Shown piece after piece: positions 15,276-25,507 of a DNA stretch of 64,000 bases. A program made the position numbers and the translations under genes. Below the pieces are notes generated by a model, which worked only from the letters and a program-made list of their open reading frames with translations, ran no database searches and was not told where the DNA came from. The stretch is taken from NCBI RefSeq assembly GCF_020639365.1, contig NZ_JAINUL010000001.1:3019576-3083575 (forward strand), given 5' to 3'. The number at the start of each line of letters is the position of its first letter. Positions within the stretch are counted from its first letter, which is position 1. Source of the stretch: Streptomyces flavotricini. Its GTDB lineage: Bacteria > Actinomycetota > Actinomycetes > Streptomycetales > Streptomycetaceae.

Positions 15276-15320
15276 GAACTGTGTACGCAATAAGCGATTA
15301 CGTTTATGTAATATACAGTT
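15276..15320. promoter_or_regulatory. 45-bp AT-rich inverted repeat (TetR operator candidate)
   Basis: The left arm AACTGTGTACGCAATAA (15276-15292) matches the complement of the right arm TTTATGTAATATACAGTT (15303-15320) at about 12 of 17 positions, with the outer AACTGT/ACAGTT perfect. It is one of the few AT-rich spots in the window and lies between the divergent hydrolase and TetR genes. Confidence 0.5.
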
Positions 15321-15376
15321 CCTTGGCGCACCGTCAACAGGTCCGGCGCGCACGGCGATCCGAGGAACGGGGCCCC

Positions 15377-16102
15377 ATGGCCAGGAGCAGGGACGAGAAG
15401 CGTGATCCGGCGGCCAGCCTGGCCCTCCTGTGGGGCGAGCAGGGGCAGCCCAAGCGCGGGCCGAAGCCCTCGTTGAGCGTCGAGCGCATCGTGGACAGCG
15501 CGCTCGCCATCGCCGACGAGGAGGGGTTGGACGCACTGTCGATGCAGAGCGTCGCCGCGCGCCTGGGCGTGACCACCATGGCGCTGTACCGCTACGTCCC
15601 CGGCAAGGCCGAGCTGCTCGACCTGATGGTCGACGCCGCCTTCGGGCCGGCGCCGGACGTCACCTCCGTGGCGGGGGGCTGGCGGCCGCGGCTGGAGGTG
15701 TGGGCACGGGCGTGCTGGCAGGAGTACCGGCGCCGGCCGTGGATGGTGGCGGCCACCGGGATGCGCCGTCAGCTCATGGGGCCCCGCCAACTGGCCTGGA
15801 TCGACTCGGCCTTGGCCGCGCTGTCGGAGACGGGGCTCCCGTACGCGCAGCAGCACGCGGCCTTCCTGCTGCTCGTCGGGCACGTACGCGGCCTGGCGCA
15901 GCAGCTCGCCGACGACGACGCGGAGGGCCGCGAGGAATGGGACCGGCTCACGGCGGACGTGTGGGCGCGGCACGGCGACCGGTTCCCCGCGCTGACCGCG
16001 GCCATCGCGGGCGGTGCCTTCGCCCCCCGCCCGGGCGATCCGCTCGACTTCGGGCTGGAGCGGATCCTGGACGGCGTCGCCGTGCTGGTCGAGCGGGGCT
16101 GA
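15377..16102 (+). CDS. TetR-family regulator (TetR_C_1 type)
   Basis: A 241-residue regulator with a 35-residue charged N-terminal extension, then the HTH at about 40-85 (VERIVDSALAIADEEGLDAL, SMQSVAARLGVTTMALYRYV). The C-terminal half (GPRQLAWIDSALAALSETGL and onward) matches the tetracycline-repressor-type ligand domain. ATG 15377 is the first start downstream of the operator-like repeat; upstream codons would run through it. The likely target is the divergent hydrolase. A strong hairpin follows at 16131. Confidence 0.9.
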   Translation: MARSRDEKRDPAASLALLWGEQGQPKRGPKPSLSVERIVDSALAIADEEGLDALSMQSVAARLGVTTMALYRYVPGKAELLDLMVDAAFGPAPDVTSVAGGWRPRLEVWARACWQEYRRRPWMVAATGMRRQLMGPRQLAWIDSALAALSETGLPYAQQHAAFLLLVGHVRGLAQQLADDDAEGREEWDRLTADVWARHGDRFPALTAAIAGGAFAPRPGDPLDFGLERILDGVAVLVERG

Positions 16103-16130
16103 CCGGGGGTGCGGAATGCCCGGGGGTGTG

Positions 16131-16170
16131 CGGCATGCCCGGGTCGGGAGGGGGTGCCCCGGGCATGCCG
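16131..16170. terminator. Strong bidirectional hairpin
   Basis: CGGCATGCCCGGG (16131-16143) pairs perfectly with CCCGGGCATGCCG (16158-16170), 13 bp with a 14-nt loop, between the convergent TetR and accE genes. Confidence 0.7.
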
Positions 16171-16250
16171 CCGACCGCCCGGCCTGGGGGGGGTGGCCGG
16201 GCGGCGTGCGGGATCGTCCTTCGGGTGGGGGGCGGGCGGTGGGTGAGGGC

Positions 16251-16501
16251 CTACGAGGCCCAGGCGCCCGGCGCGATGAAGGACGGTCGGGAGCGCAGGG
16301 GCAGCTTGTGCACCTGCGCCTCCGTCTGGGAGGCCTGCGCCTCGTTCCGGAGCCGGATCCGGGCGGTGAGGAGCACGGCCAGGGCCGCGACCTCCTCCGC
16401 CGTCGGATTGCCCCTGGTGATGCGGATGGAGGCCGCGAGGGCGAGGGCCAGGGTGTCGCCGGCGGCGTCCGGGGTGGGGCCCGGAGCCGGCGCGGGGGCG
16501 G

Positions 16502-16505
<4 letters not shown>
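16251..16505 (-). CDS. accE: Acyl-CoA carboxylase epsilon subunit (copy 1)
   Basis: An 84-residue protein starting at GTG 16505 that overlaps the accB stop (GTGA), so it is translated in coupling with it. The core ASIRITRGNPTAEEVAALAV, then LLTARIRLRNEAQ, is the conserved helix pair of AccE/PccE subunits, which stimulate the carboxylase core of acetyl- or propionyl-CoA carboxylase in actinomycetes. The C-terminal region (KLPLRSRPSFIAPGAWAS) has the usual basic-to-W tail. The paralogue at 27231 shares the NxxxEE core but little else. Confidence 0.85.
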
Positions 16506-18166
<1,661 letters not shown>

Positions 18167-18310
18167 ACGGGCCCTTTCGACACAGAGGCACCGGGTCCGG
18201 CCGGTGTCGCGTCGCCCAGCTTCACCGTGGGCGCTACAGCTTGGCTTGATTCCGGCCCGGGAGCGGGTCGAGCTCCCGGCCGGGGGGTGTCGGACGAGGT
18301 CCTGCTGGGG

Positions 18311-19174
18311 TCAGACGGGGTCCAGCAGCCCCGACACCATCGCGACGAATCCCTCGTCGAGCATGGTCGACACGGAGGTGTCCCGGGACGGGTCGAGTCC
18401 CGCGTCGTGGCAGGCGACGCTGACGAGGTACCGGCCGAGGACGGGGTAGGTGCCGAAGGCCCACTCGCCGTGGGCGGCGGGCGTGCCGTCGGGGGCGAGC
18501 AGACCGGTGCCGTCCGACCCCCCCGCGGCGAATCCGAACTCGGAGAAACCCATCCGCAGGCCCTGGCCGAGGGCCTTCGTGTACGCCTCCTTCAACGTCC
18601 ACAGGCGCAGCATGCCCGCGCTCTGCTCCGCCTCGGGGAGGGCGGCGAGCTCGGCACGCTCGGCCTCGGTGCACACCTGGTTGTGGAGCAGGGAGAACGC
18701 CAGCCTGCGGTCGGCGGGTTCGGTGTCGATGCCGATGCGGCCGTTGCGGCTGATGCCGACCGCGATCAGGTCGTCGGTGTGGGTCAGGCTCAGGTCGATC
18801 TGGTCCAGGCCGCGCAGGTACGGGCGCCCGCCGGGCTTGTACGAGAGGTCCAGCTTGGCGGGGTCGGTCCCGAGGGCGGCGGCGGCCGTGTACCGGACCG
18901 CGAGCCGGGAGGCGACGAAGCGGAACCGGATGGTCGGGTCGGTGGTGCGGCGGTAGCGCTGCCAGTCCCGGCCGAGGAGGGGTCGCAGGGCCGGCTCCGC
19001 GAGGGCGGCGGTGAGCCATTCGCCCCAGGTGGTGTGGACGGAGGCGTTGCCGCGCCGGGCCATGCCCTCCCGTACCGCGTCCCAGGGTCCGGCGGGGCCG
19101 GTCACGTGGACGGGCGCCGTGATGCGGTCGCGCTGCGCGGCGTCGCACCGGGGTTCTTCCATCGGCATCGGCAT
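18311..19174 (-). CDS. 4'-phosphopantetheinyl transferase (Sfp type)
   Basis: A 287-residue PPTase that loads carrier proteins of fatty acid, polyketide or non-ribosomal peptide synthases. It has the two-half Sfp fold: RFVASRLAVRYTAAAALG, then KPGGRPYLRG and SLTHTDDLIAVGI, the Mg site IGIDTEP, and the WTLKEAYTKALGQGL helix with the catalytic W-x-x-K-E-A pattern. It sits just upstream of accB copy 1 on the same strand (144-bp gap), so the trio could supply extender units and active carrier proteins. The start could also be MEEPRCD at 19162. Confidence 0.9.
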   Translation of the reverse strand: MPMPMEEPRCDAAQRDRITAPVHVTGPAGPWDAVREGMARRGNASVHTTWGEWLTAALAEPALRPLLGRDWQRYRRTTDPTIRFRFVASRLAVRYTAAAALGTDPAKLDLSYKPGGRPYLRGLDQIDLSLTHTDDLIAVGISRNGRIGIDTEPADRRLAFSLLHNQVCTEAERAELAALPEAEQSAGMLRLWTLKEAYTKALGQGLRMGFSEFGFAAGGSDGTGLLAPDGTPAAHGEWAFGTYPVLGRYLVSVACHDAGLDPSRDTSVSTMLDEGFVAMVSGLLDPV

Positions 19175-19457
19175 CGCCCTCTCGTGGCAGGTGTTTCCGC
19201 TGGCGGCGGCGGTGACGTGGCGCTGTCACGCTCGGCGCCGCGGGTCGAGGAATCCTCGAAGTCCGCTTGAGGAGCACCACAGACCGCACCGCGGAACGAT
19301 CGGTACCGGGTCGCGGCCGCGGCTCCCGCCGCCGGGGACGGCTCGGGAAGCACCCCTGCGGAGCAGGGGGTTCCCCCCGGGGTGTCCGCCGGATCGGGGC
19401 CGGGCCCGTCCTGCGCGGCGGGCGGGCCCGGCCCGCGCACTCCGGCGGCGGCGCGGG

Positions 19458-20441
19458 GTGCGGGGGCGGGGCCCGGCACCCGCCGCCCCGGCTCCGCGCG
19501 GCTCGCGGCCGCAGCTGCCGCCGCGCGGTGGCGCCTCGCGTCCGGAGCTTCCGGGTGCGGGCGGCGGTCCCGCCGGGATCCCGCAGACCACCAGCTGGGG
19601 CGCCGACCAGGCGCGCCACGCCGGCCACGAGGTCCCGCGCGGCCACGACGAGCTCTCGGGCCCGGGTTCGACGGCGGAGTTCCCCCGTCCGGACTTCAAC
19701 GCCCCGCGCCCGCCGGCCGGCAACAGCACCACCGGGCAGTTCGAGCGCCCGGAGCCGCGCGGTGCGGCGGACCCGTCCACCACGGGCCAGTTCGCCCGCC
19801 CGGACTTCCAGGCCCCGCGGCCCGGCGGTCCCGGTGTCGGCGGATTCGCCCCCCAGCAGCCGCAGGCTCCGCAGCTGCCGCAGGCTCACCAGCCGGAGGC
19901 GCTGCCGCCGGCCCCGGGCAACGGCAACGAGCGCAGCCCGATCTTCGACACGCTGGAGTCGAACTGGTTCCACCAGGAGGGCCCGCAGGCCCCCGGTCAG
20001 GCACCGGTTCCCCAGCAGCCGCAGCAGTCCGCCCCGGCTCCGGCTCCCCAGCAGCGCCTGCAGCAGCCGCTGCCGCAGCGCGGCCAGGAGCCCGCGGCCG
20101 AGCCCGCCCCGACGGCGGCCGGCAGCTCGCCGACCGTCAGCTGGCGGTCCTCGCCCAACGACGAGCTGATGCGGCAGGCCGAACGCGTGCGCCAGCCCGC
20201 CGCCGGCGGCATCACCACCTCGGGGCTGCCCCGCCGAGTACCGCGGGCGAACCTCGTGGCCGGCACCGCGCAGCAGCAGTCCGACGCACAGTCGGGCCCG
20301 CAGGTCTCGCGAGCGCCGGACGACGTCCGTGGCCGTCTGACCAACCTCCGACGGGGTATCCAGCAGGGCCGTCAGGCCGGCAACAACGGCCCGGCGACCG
20401 GCAGTTACCACATCGACCCCACTTACCAGCAGGAGCGTTAG
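19458..20441 (+). pseudogene. cvnA of conservon 1, only the Pro/Gln-rich tail left
   Basis: From about 19460 this frame reads the disordered tail of a conservon kinase: GGGPAGIPQTTSWGADQ, HEVPRGHDELSGPGS, STTGQFARPDFQAPRPGG, then the conserved end GGITTSGLPRRVPRANL and SRAPDDVRGRLTNLRRGIQQ, which parallels the end of the intact CvnA at 25506. The membrane helices, HAMP and ATPase domains (about 700 residues) are absent. Upstream, 19175-19457 holds no recognisable kinase sequence, only the PPTase promoter and GC-rich DNA. GTG 19458 is a possible start, so a tail-only protein could still be made ahead of cvnB. Confidence 0.75.
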
Positions 20442-20864
20442 TTGAGTTCGATGAGCCAGGCGGCACAGAATCTGAACTGGTTGATCACCAACTTCGTGGA
20501 CAACACCCCCGGGGTGTCCCACACGGTGGTGGTCTCCGCCGACGGCCTCCTTCTGGCGATGTCCGAAGGCTTTCCCCGGGACCGCGCCGATCAGCTGGCG
20601 GCCGTGGCCTCCGGTCTGACGTCGCTGACCGCAGGAGCCTCCCGCATCTTCGAGGGCGGCGCCGTCAACCAGACCGTGGTCGAGATGGACCGGGGATTCC
20701 TCTTCCTCATGTCCGTCTCGGACGGTTCCTCCCTGGCCGTGCTCGCGCACCCCGAGTGCGACATCGGCCTTGTCGGCTATGAGATGGCCCTCCTCGTGGA
20801 CCGCGCCGGCAGCGTCCTCACCCCGGACCTGCGCGCGGAGCTGCAGGGAAGCCTGCTCATCTGA
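20442..20864 (+). CDS. CvnB, roadblock/LC7-domain protein (conservon 1)
   Basis: A 140-residue MglB-like roadblock protein: NLNWLITNFVDNTPGVSHTV, then GLLLAMSEGFPRDRADQLAA and MDRGFLFLMSVSDGSSLAVL. Such proteins bind Ras-like GTPases, here CvnD, at the membrane complex of conservons. The start is TTG 20442 directly after the cvnA stop, with AGGAG in the last cvnA codons; ATG 20451 is the alternative. It differs from CvnB of conservon 2 at only about 5 of 140 residues. Confidence 0.92.
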   Translation: MSSMSQAAQNLNWLITNFVDNTPGVSHTVVVSADGLLLAMSEGFPRDRADQLAAVASGLTSLTAGASRIFEGGAVNQTVVEMDRGFLFLMSVSDGSSLAVLAHPECDIGLVGYEMALLVDRAGSVLTPDLRAELQGSLLI

Positions 20865-20874
20865 CGCCACATCT

Positions 20875-20901
20875 CCCGGCCGGACGGTACTTCCGGCCGG
20901 G
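20875..20901 (+). terminator. Hairpin between cvnB1 and cvnC1
   Basis: CCCGGCCGGA (20875-20884) pairs perfectly with TCCGGCCGGG (20892-20901) across a 7-nt loop. There is no T-run. It could attenuate or protect the cvnBCD transcript. A smaller hairpin, CGCACC/GGTGCG near 25960-25975, takes this place in conservon 2. Confidence 0.45.
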
Positions 20902-21014
20902 GGACCGGGGGCCAGCCCCGGAACCCAGTACCACCGTCAGGCCGTCATACCGTCCCCCCACCGGCCGCCCCGTCAGACGGCACGCTGACCACTGCTGTCC
21001 AGCCCGGAGGATCA

Positions 21015-21407
21015 ATGACCCCGCCCCCCGCCTACTCCGATTCGTACGGTGATTCGTACTCGGAAGGCGACCAGCCGCTCGTTCGCCCGTACGCGATGAC
21101 CGGCGGCCGGACCCGGCCCCGCTACCAGCTCGCCATCGAGGCGCTGGTCAGCACCACGGCCGATCCGATGCACCTGTCCGGCCTGCTTCCCGAGCACCAG
21201 CGCATATGCACGCTGTGCCGTGAGGTCAAGTCGGTCGCGGAGGTCTCCGCACTGCTGTCGATGCCGCTCGGTGTCGCCCGGATCCTCGTCGCCGACCTGG
21301 CGGAGGCCGGAATGGTGGCCATCCACCAGCCGGGCAATGGAGAGGCCGGCGGCACGCCGGATGTAACGCTGCTCGAAAGGGTGCTCAGTGGACTTCGCAA
21401 GCTCTAA
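21015..21407 (+). CDS. CvnC, DUF742 protein (conservon 1)
   Basis: A 130-residue protein: a short disordered N-terminus with repeated SDSYGDSYSEG, then LVRPYAMTGGRTRPRYQLAI and a winged-helix-like domain (EHQRICTLCREVKSVAEVSA, PLGVARILVADLAEAGMV). The conserved C-x-x-C is present. ATG follows GGAGG. It overlaps cvnD by 20 bp. The N-terminal linker is about 56 residues shorter than in CvnC2, where it is Gln/Pro rich. Confidence 0.92.
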   Translation: MTPPPAYSDSYGDSYSEGDQPLVRPYAMTGGRTRPRYQLAIEALVSTTADPMHLSGLLPEHQRICTLCREVKSVAEVSALLSMPLGVARILVADLAEAGMVAIHQPGNGEAGGTPDVTLLERVLSGLRKL

Positions 21408-21969
21408 TGGCGGAACCGCCCGCTCCACCACCTCCGCGAAGATCGTGGTGGCGGGCGGGTTCGGCGTGGGCAAGACCACGTTCGTCGGGGCCGTCTCGGA
21501 GATCAATCCGCTGCGCACCGAGGCCGTCATGACGTCGGCGTCCGCCGGCATCGACGATCTGACCCACACCGGGGACAAGACGACCACCACGGTCGCCATG
21601 GACTTCGGCCGCATCACCCTGGACCAGGACCTCATCCTGTACCTGTTCGGCACCCCCGGACAGGACCGCTTCTGGTTCATGTGGGACGACCTCGTCCGCG
21701 GCGCCATCGGTGCGATCGTGCTGGTCGACACCCGCCGGCTCGCCGACTGCTTCCCCGCGGTCGACTACTTCGAGAACAGCGGGCTGCCGTTCGTCGTGGC
21801 CCTCAACGGCTTCGAGGGGCACCAGCCCTACACCCCCGAAGAAGTCCGCGAGGCCCTGCAGATCGGCCCGGACGCCCCGATCATCACCACCGACGCCCGC
21901 CACAGGGCGGACGCCAAGAGCGCGCTCATCACACTCGTCGAGCACGCCCTCATGGCCCGACTCAAGTAA
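21388..21969 (+). CDS. CvnD, small GTP-binding protein (conservon 1)
   Basis: A 193-residue Ras-like GTPase: P-loop GGFGVGKTTFVGAV (23-36), switch region KTTTTVAMDFGRI (about 64-76), DxxG-like GTPGQDRF and the base motif NGFEGH in place of NKxD. It starts at a GTG inside the end of cvnC (coupled translation). It acts with CvnB/CvnC and a CvnA kinase in a G-protein-like membrane switch. It is about 97% identical to CvnD2, with a 167-bp stretch of identical DNA. Confidence 0.93.
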   Translation: MDFASSNGGTARSTTSAKIVVAGGFGVGKTTFVGAVSEINPLRTEAVMTSASAGIDDLTHTGDKTTTTVAMDFGRITLDQDLILYLFGTPGQDRFWFMWDDLVRGAIGAIVLVDTRRLADCFPAVDYFENSGLPFVVALNGFEGHQPYTPEEVREALQIGPDAPIITTDARHRADAKSALITLVEHALMARLK

Positions 21970-22035
21970 CACGACTCGGGGAGCGGCGCTCAAGGGGCAC
22001 CACTCAAGTACCACGGGTTCTTCACAACGTGAGAG

Positions 22036-22065
22036 GGCGGGCTGTGTCATAGGACACGGCCCGCC
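22036..22065 (+). terminator. Terminator of conservon 1
   Basis: GGCGGGCTGTGTC (22036-22048) pairs with GACACGGCCCGCC (22053-22065) through one G-T wobble and a 4-nt loop, followed by TTCTC. It lies 67 bp after the cvnD1 stop. Confidence 0.8.
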
Positions 22066-22069
22066 TTCT

Positions 22070-22302
22070 CTGTTCATAACGTTTCGACAGTGAATTGCCG
22101 CCACTTGGACACAGGGCGCGGTCGGGCGGTGCCGCTGCGCTCACAACTGGCTCCATTTTTGCCGCAGCTCGCTCTTTATGTCCGTTTTATGCGTGACATA
22201 AGGCTCTTGGAATGGCTGATTCCAACTGTTTGGAACACGGCCGTTAACCGTGCTGGAATTCAACTAACTAGCTAGTAGCACCGCCGGAAGGTTGTTGGTC
22301 GA
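22070..22302 (+). promoter_or_regulatory. Upstream region of conservon 2
   Basis: A comparatively AT-rich stretch with no gene. It holds the palindrome ACTAGCTAGT at 22267-22276 inside a longer CTAA/TTAG symmetry, an obvious operator or -10 candidate, 27 bp before the cvnA start. No clear -35/-10 pair can be fixed by eye. Confidence 0.4.
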
Positions 22303-25300
22303 GTGAGGCGAAGCAACTCAAGCCCCGCGGATGAACCCGCGCGCGGCAACTTCACCCCGCCGCAGCGTGCGGGCACGTCGCCGGTCGACGTACCCGTCGA
22401 CCCGCCGGCGAAGAGCGGCAGCACCAGCAGGTTCTCCCCCCGCAACTGGCGCGTGCCGACCAAGCTGAACGCCATCCTGCTCGTCCCCGTCCTCGTCGGA
22501 CTGGTGATGGGCGGCTTCCAGGTGAAGGGCTCGGTCGACCGCTGGAACGAGGCCAAGGACGCCGAGAAGACGGCCCGCATCGTCCAGGCGGCGGCCGAAT
22601 ACGGCCAGGCCCTCCTCAACGAACGCGACCTCACGGCCGAGCCCCTCCTCAGGGGCGACCGGAGCAACGAAGCCGTCGTGAAGGCGTACGCCGCCACCGA
22701 CGCGGCCAAGGAGAAGTTCGCCCAGGCCTCGAAGGACCTCCCCTCGAACTCGGGGCTGGCGCGCCGCCTGGAGCTCTTCCACCAGGAGGAGCCCAAGCTC
22801 GCGGCCGTCCGGCAGACGGCGTACTCCGCGCAGGAGACGGCGAAGAAGAACCCGCCGAGCGCGAACGGCCCGATCCCGACCGAAGAGGGGTACGTGCTGG
22901 TCCAGCACTACCTCATGACGTTCTCCAACGAACTCGGTCTGGGCACCGGCAACGTCACCAGCTACGGACGCATGGTCTACGCGGTCGAGCTGGCCAAGGC
23001 CGCCAACTCGCTCCAGCGTTCGGTCGGCACCCACCTGCTGGTGCGCCCGAACGAGAACGAGGACATCCGCAAGGCCCAGCTCGTCGCCTTCTCCTCGTAC
23101 GCCTACCTCGAGGACATCGCGATCGGCGAGTACGTCGCGGCCGGTACCGAGGAGGACGTGAAGCGCCTCCAGGACGTCATGGGCAAGAAGTCCCAGGAGG
23201 GCGCCGAGAAGCTCGCGCTGGCCAAGCGGGCGGCCGAGCAGGCCGGCACCCCCTTCAAGGCGCCGCCGATCGTCAACAACTCCGCCCTCACCGGCATGAC
23301 CGAGGCGATCGCCAGCGGCGAGCCCAAGAACAAGGTCATCGCGGGCGGCACCACGCCCCAGGCCTGGCAGGCCGGCGCCACCGCCAAGTTCGAGGGTTAC
23401 GCCGAGATCGAGAAGGACCTCCTCGCCAAGGCCGTGACCGACTCGGTCGCCGTCTCCGACGAGGCCCGCACCGACGCCATCTGGACCGGCGCCATCGTGG
23501 TCGTGGCCCTGCTCGCCGCCTTCATCCTGGCCGCGATGATGGCCCGCCAGATGAGCAACTCGATGCGCCGTCTGCGCACCGCCGCCTTCGACGTCGCCGA
23601 GCAGCGCCTGCCGATGCTCGTCGACCAGCTCTCGCGCACCGACCCGGGCAAGGTCGACACCCGTGTCGCGCCGATCCCGATCAACTCCCAGGACGAGATC
23701 GGCGAGGTCGCCCGCGCCTTCGACCAGGTCCACCGGGAAGCGGTCCGGCTCGCCGCCGAGCAGGCGCTCCTGCGAGGGAACGTCAACGCGATCTTCACGA
23801 ACCTCTCCATACGCAACCAGTCGCTGATCGAGGGCCAGCTGACCCTCATCACCGACCTGGAGAACAACGAGGCCGACCCGGACCAGCTGGAGAACCTCTT
23901 CCGCCTGGACCACCTGGCCACCCGTATGCGTCGCAACGGCGAGAACCTCCTCATCCTCGCGGGTGAGGAACCGGGTCGCCGCTGGGACCAGCCGGTCCCC
24001 CTCGTCGACGTCCTGCGCGCCGCCTCCTCCGAGGTGGAGCAGTACGAGCGCATCGAGCTCTCGGGCGTCTCCGAGGCCGAGATCCACGGCCAGGCCGTGA
24101 CCGACCTCGTGCACCTCCTCGCCGAGCTCCTGGAGAACGCCACGACGTTCTCCTCCCCGCAGACCAAGGTCCGCGTCAACGCCACGCGTCTGCCCGACGG
24201 CCGCGTGATGGTCGAGATCCACGACAAGGGCATCGGCCTCACCGCCGAGGACTTCGCGGACATCAACCACAAGCTGGCGAACCCGCCCACCGTGGACGCC
24301 GCGATCTCCCAGCGCATGGGCCTGTTCGTGGTCGGCCGGCTGGCGGACCGCCACAGCATCCGCGTCCAGCTGCGCCCCTCGGGCGAGGCCGCCGGCACCA
24401 CGTCGCTGGTCATGCTCCCGGACGCGATCACCCATGGTGGTGGTGGCGAGGGGATCCCGGACGACGACTTCACGGTGTCGTCGATGATCCCGCAGCAGCA
24501 GTCGCAGCAGGCCGTCCCGATGCGTACGGCCGCCGAGCTGGGCTTCGACGACTCCCGCTACGAGGCCGGAGGCGCCGAGGAGCAGGGCGACGGCACCGGG
24601 CTGGACCCGGTCGGCCGCTCCCTGGCCCAGCAGGAGCGCCGGGCCGCGCTCGAGGCCCAGGTGGGCTACGGGCAGGAGCAGCAGGGCGAGTTCGCCGAGC
24701 AGGAGTATGCGGAACCCCAGCCGGAGCACGGGTACCAGCCGTACCAGGGTTACGAGCAGCAGCCCGAACAGGGTTACGACACCTCGTACGACTCCCGGCA
24801 GGCTCAGTCGGCCCAGCAGGGCTACGAGGCGTACCCGCAGCAGGACTACGGTTATGCGGAAGCCGGATACCAGGACCGCCAGCAGGACGCCCCGGCGTAC
24901 GACGGCGGCTACGCATCCCAGTCCCCGCAGGCGGAGTGGCCCGAGCAGAACACCTATTCGGGTGGCTACCAGCAGGGATACGGGACCGAATCGGAACCCC
25001 CGGCCGCTCCCGAACCCGCCCCGGACCGCGTAGGCTTCGACCGTCCGGGCGCCGCTGCCGACACCGGCCACGCAGTGACCGGAGCGGGCCTGCCGCGCCG
25101 CGGCAGCCAGCAGCAGTGGCAGCCGGCACAGAAGGAAGCGGAGTCCACCGGATCCCTCTTCGAGCAGCGGCCGCAGCGACAGCAGCAGCCCGCCGCCCCG
25201 GAGCAGGCCCCGGAGGGTACTGACGGCGGCACCGACTGGCGCTCGAACAACGACGAGCGCTGGCAGCAGGCCTCCAAACTCCGTGAGCCGAAGGCGGGCG

Positions 25301-25506
25301 GGATCACCCCGTCCGGTCTCCCTCGGCGCGTACCCAAGGCCAACCTGGTCGAGGGCGCGGCGGAGACGACCCCGCAGGGCGGCCCCCAGGTCTCCCGCGC
25401 ACCGGAGGACGTCCGCGGCAGGTTGAGCAACCTGCGGCGCGGTGTCCAGCAGGGACGCAGCGCGGGTTCTGAGCAGTCAAGTAACAGCTATGACCAGGAG
25501 CGTTAG
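22303..25506 (+). CDS. CvnA, nitrate-sensor-type histidine kinase (conservon 2, intact)
   Basis: A 1067-residue sensor. Order: short cytoplasmic N-terminus; TM1 about 55-72 (LNAILLVPVLVGLVMGG); NIT-type extracellular domain about 75-390; TM2 about 392-412 (GAIVVVALLAAFILAAMMAR); HAMP; a dimerisation region with RLDHLATRMRRNGENLLILA (His about 537); the ATPase domain with ELLENATTF (Asn about 612) and IHDKGIGLT; then a 350-residue tail rich in Gln, Tyr, Glu and Pro. The tail ends with the same conserved motif as the truncated copy. GTG 22303 follows GGAAGG. The stop is 1 bp before cvnB2. Confidence 0.95.
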   Translation: MRRSNSSPADEPARGNFTPPQRAGTSPVDVPVDPPAKSGSTSRFSPRNWRVPTKLNAILLVPVLVGLVMGGFQVKGSVDRWNEAKDAEKTARIVQAAAEYGQALLNERDLTAEPLLRGDRSNEAVVKAYAATDAAKEKFAQASKDLPSNSGLARRLELFHQEEPKLAAVRQTAYSAQETAKKNPPSANGPIPTEEGYVLVQHYLMTFSNELGLGTGNVTSYGRMVYAVELAKAANSLQRSVGTHLLVRPNENEDIRKAQLVAFSSYAYLEDIAIGEYVAAGTEEDVKRLQDVMGKKSQEGAEKLALAKRAAEQAGTPFKAPPIVNNSALTGMTEAIASGEPKNKVIAGGTTPQAWQAGATAKFEGYAEIEKDLLAKAVTDSVAVSDEARTDAIWTGAIVVVALLAAFILAAMMARQMSNSMRRLRTAAFDVAEQRLPMLVDQLSRTDPGKVDTRVAPIPINSQDEIGEVARAFDQVHREAVRLAAEQALLRGNVNAIFTNLSIRNQSLIEGQLTLITDLENNEADPDQLENLFRLDHLATRMRRNGENLLILAGEEPGRRWDQPVPLVDVLRAASSEVEQYERIELSGVSEAEIHGQAVTDLVHLLAELLENATTFSSPQTKVRVNATRLPDGRVMVEIHDKGIGLTAEDFADINHKLANPPTVDAAISQRMGLFVVGRLADRHSIRVQLRPSGEAAGTTSLVMLPDAITHGGGGEGIPDDDFTVSSMIPQQQSQQAVPMRTAAELGFDDSRYEAGGAEEQGDGTGLDPVGRSLAQQERRAALEAQVGYGQEQQGEFAEQEYAEPQPEHGYQPYQGYEQQPEQGYDTSYDSRQAQSAQQGYEAYPQQDYGYAEAGYQDRQQDAPAYDGGYASQSPQAEWPEQNTYSGGYQQGYGTESEPPAAPEPAPDRVGFDRPGAAADTGHAVTGAGLPRRGSQQQWQPAQKEAESTGSLFEQRPQRQQQPAAPEQAPEGTDGGTDWRSNNDERWQQASKLREPKAGGITPSGLPRRVPKANLVEGAAETTPQGGPQVSRAPEDVRGRLSNLRRGVQQGRSAGSEQSSNSYDQER

Positions 25507-25507
25507 T

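Noticed and set aside
16131..16170. Long inverted repeat as a mobile-element end
   Set aside because: It is a compact 13-bp stem with a 14-nt loop between convergent genes, which a terminator explains better.
19267..19457. Extended kinase coding sequence ahead of the cvnA1 tail
   Set aside because: All frames here are GC-rich and open, but none resembles an ATPase or HAMP domain.
22318..25071. A 917-codon open frame antisense to cvnA2
   Set aside because: It mirrors the codon bias of the real gene, lacks a start site, and matches no domain.
25442..25507. ATG inside the end of cvnA2 as the cvnB2 start
   Set aside because: It would overlap cvnA2 by over 60 bp; the AGGAG-served GTG at 25508 is right after the stop, as in conservon 1.
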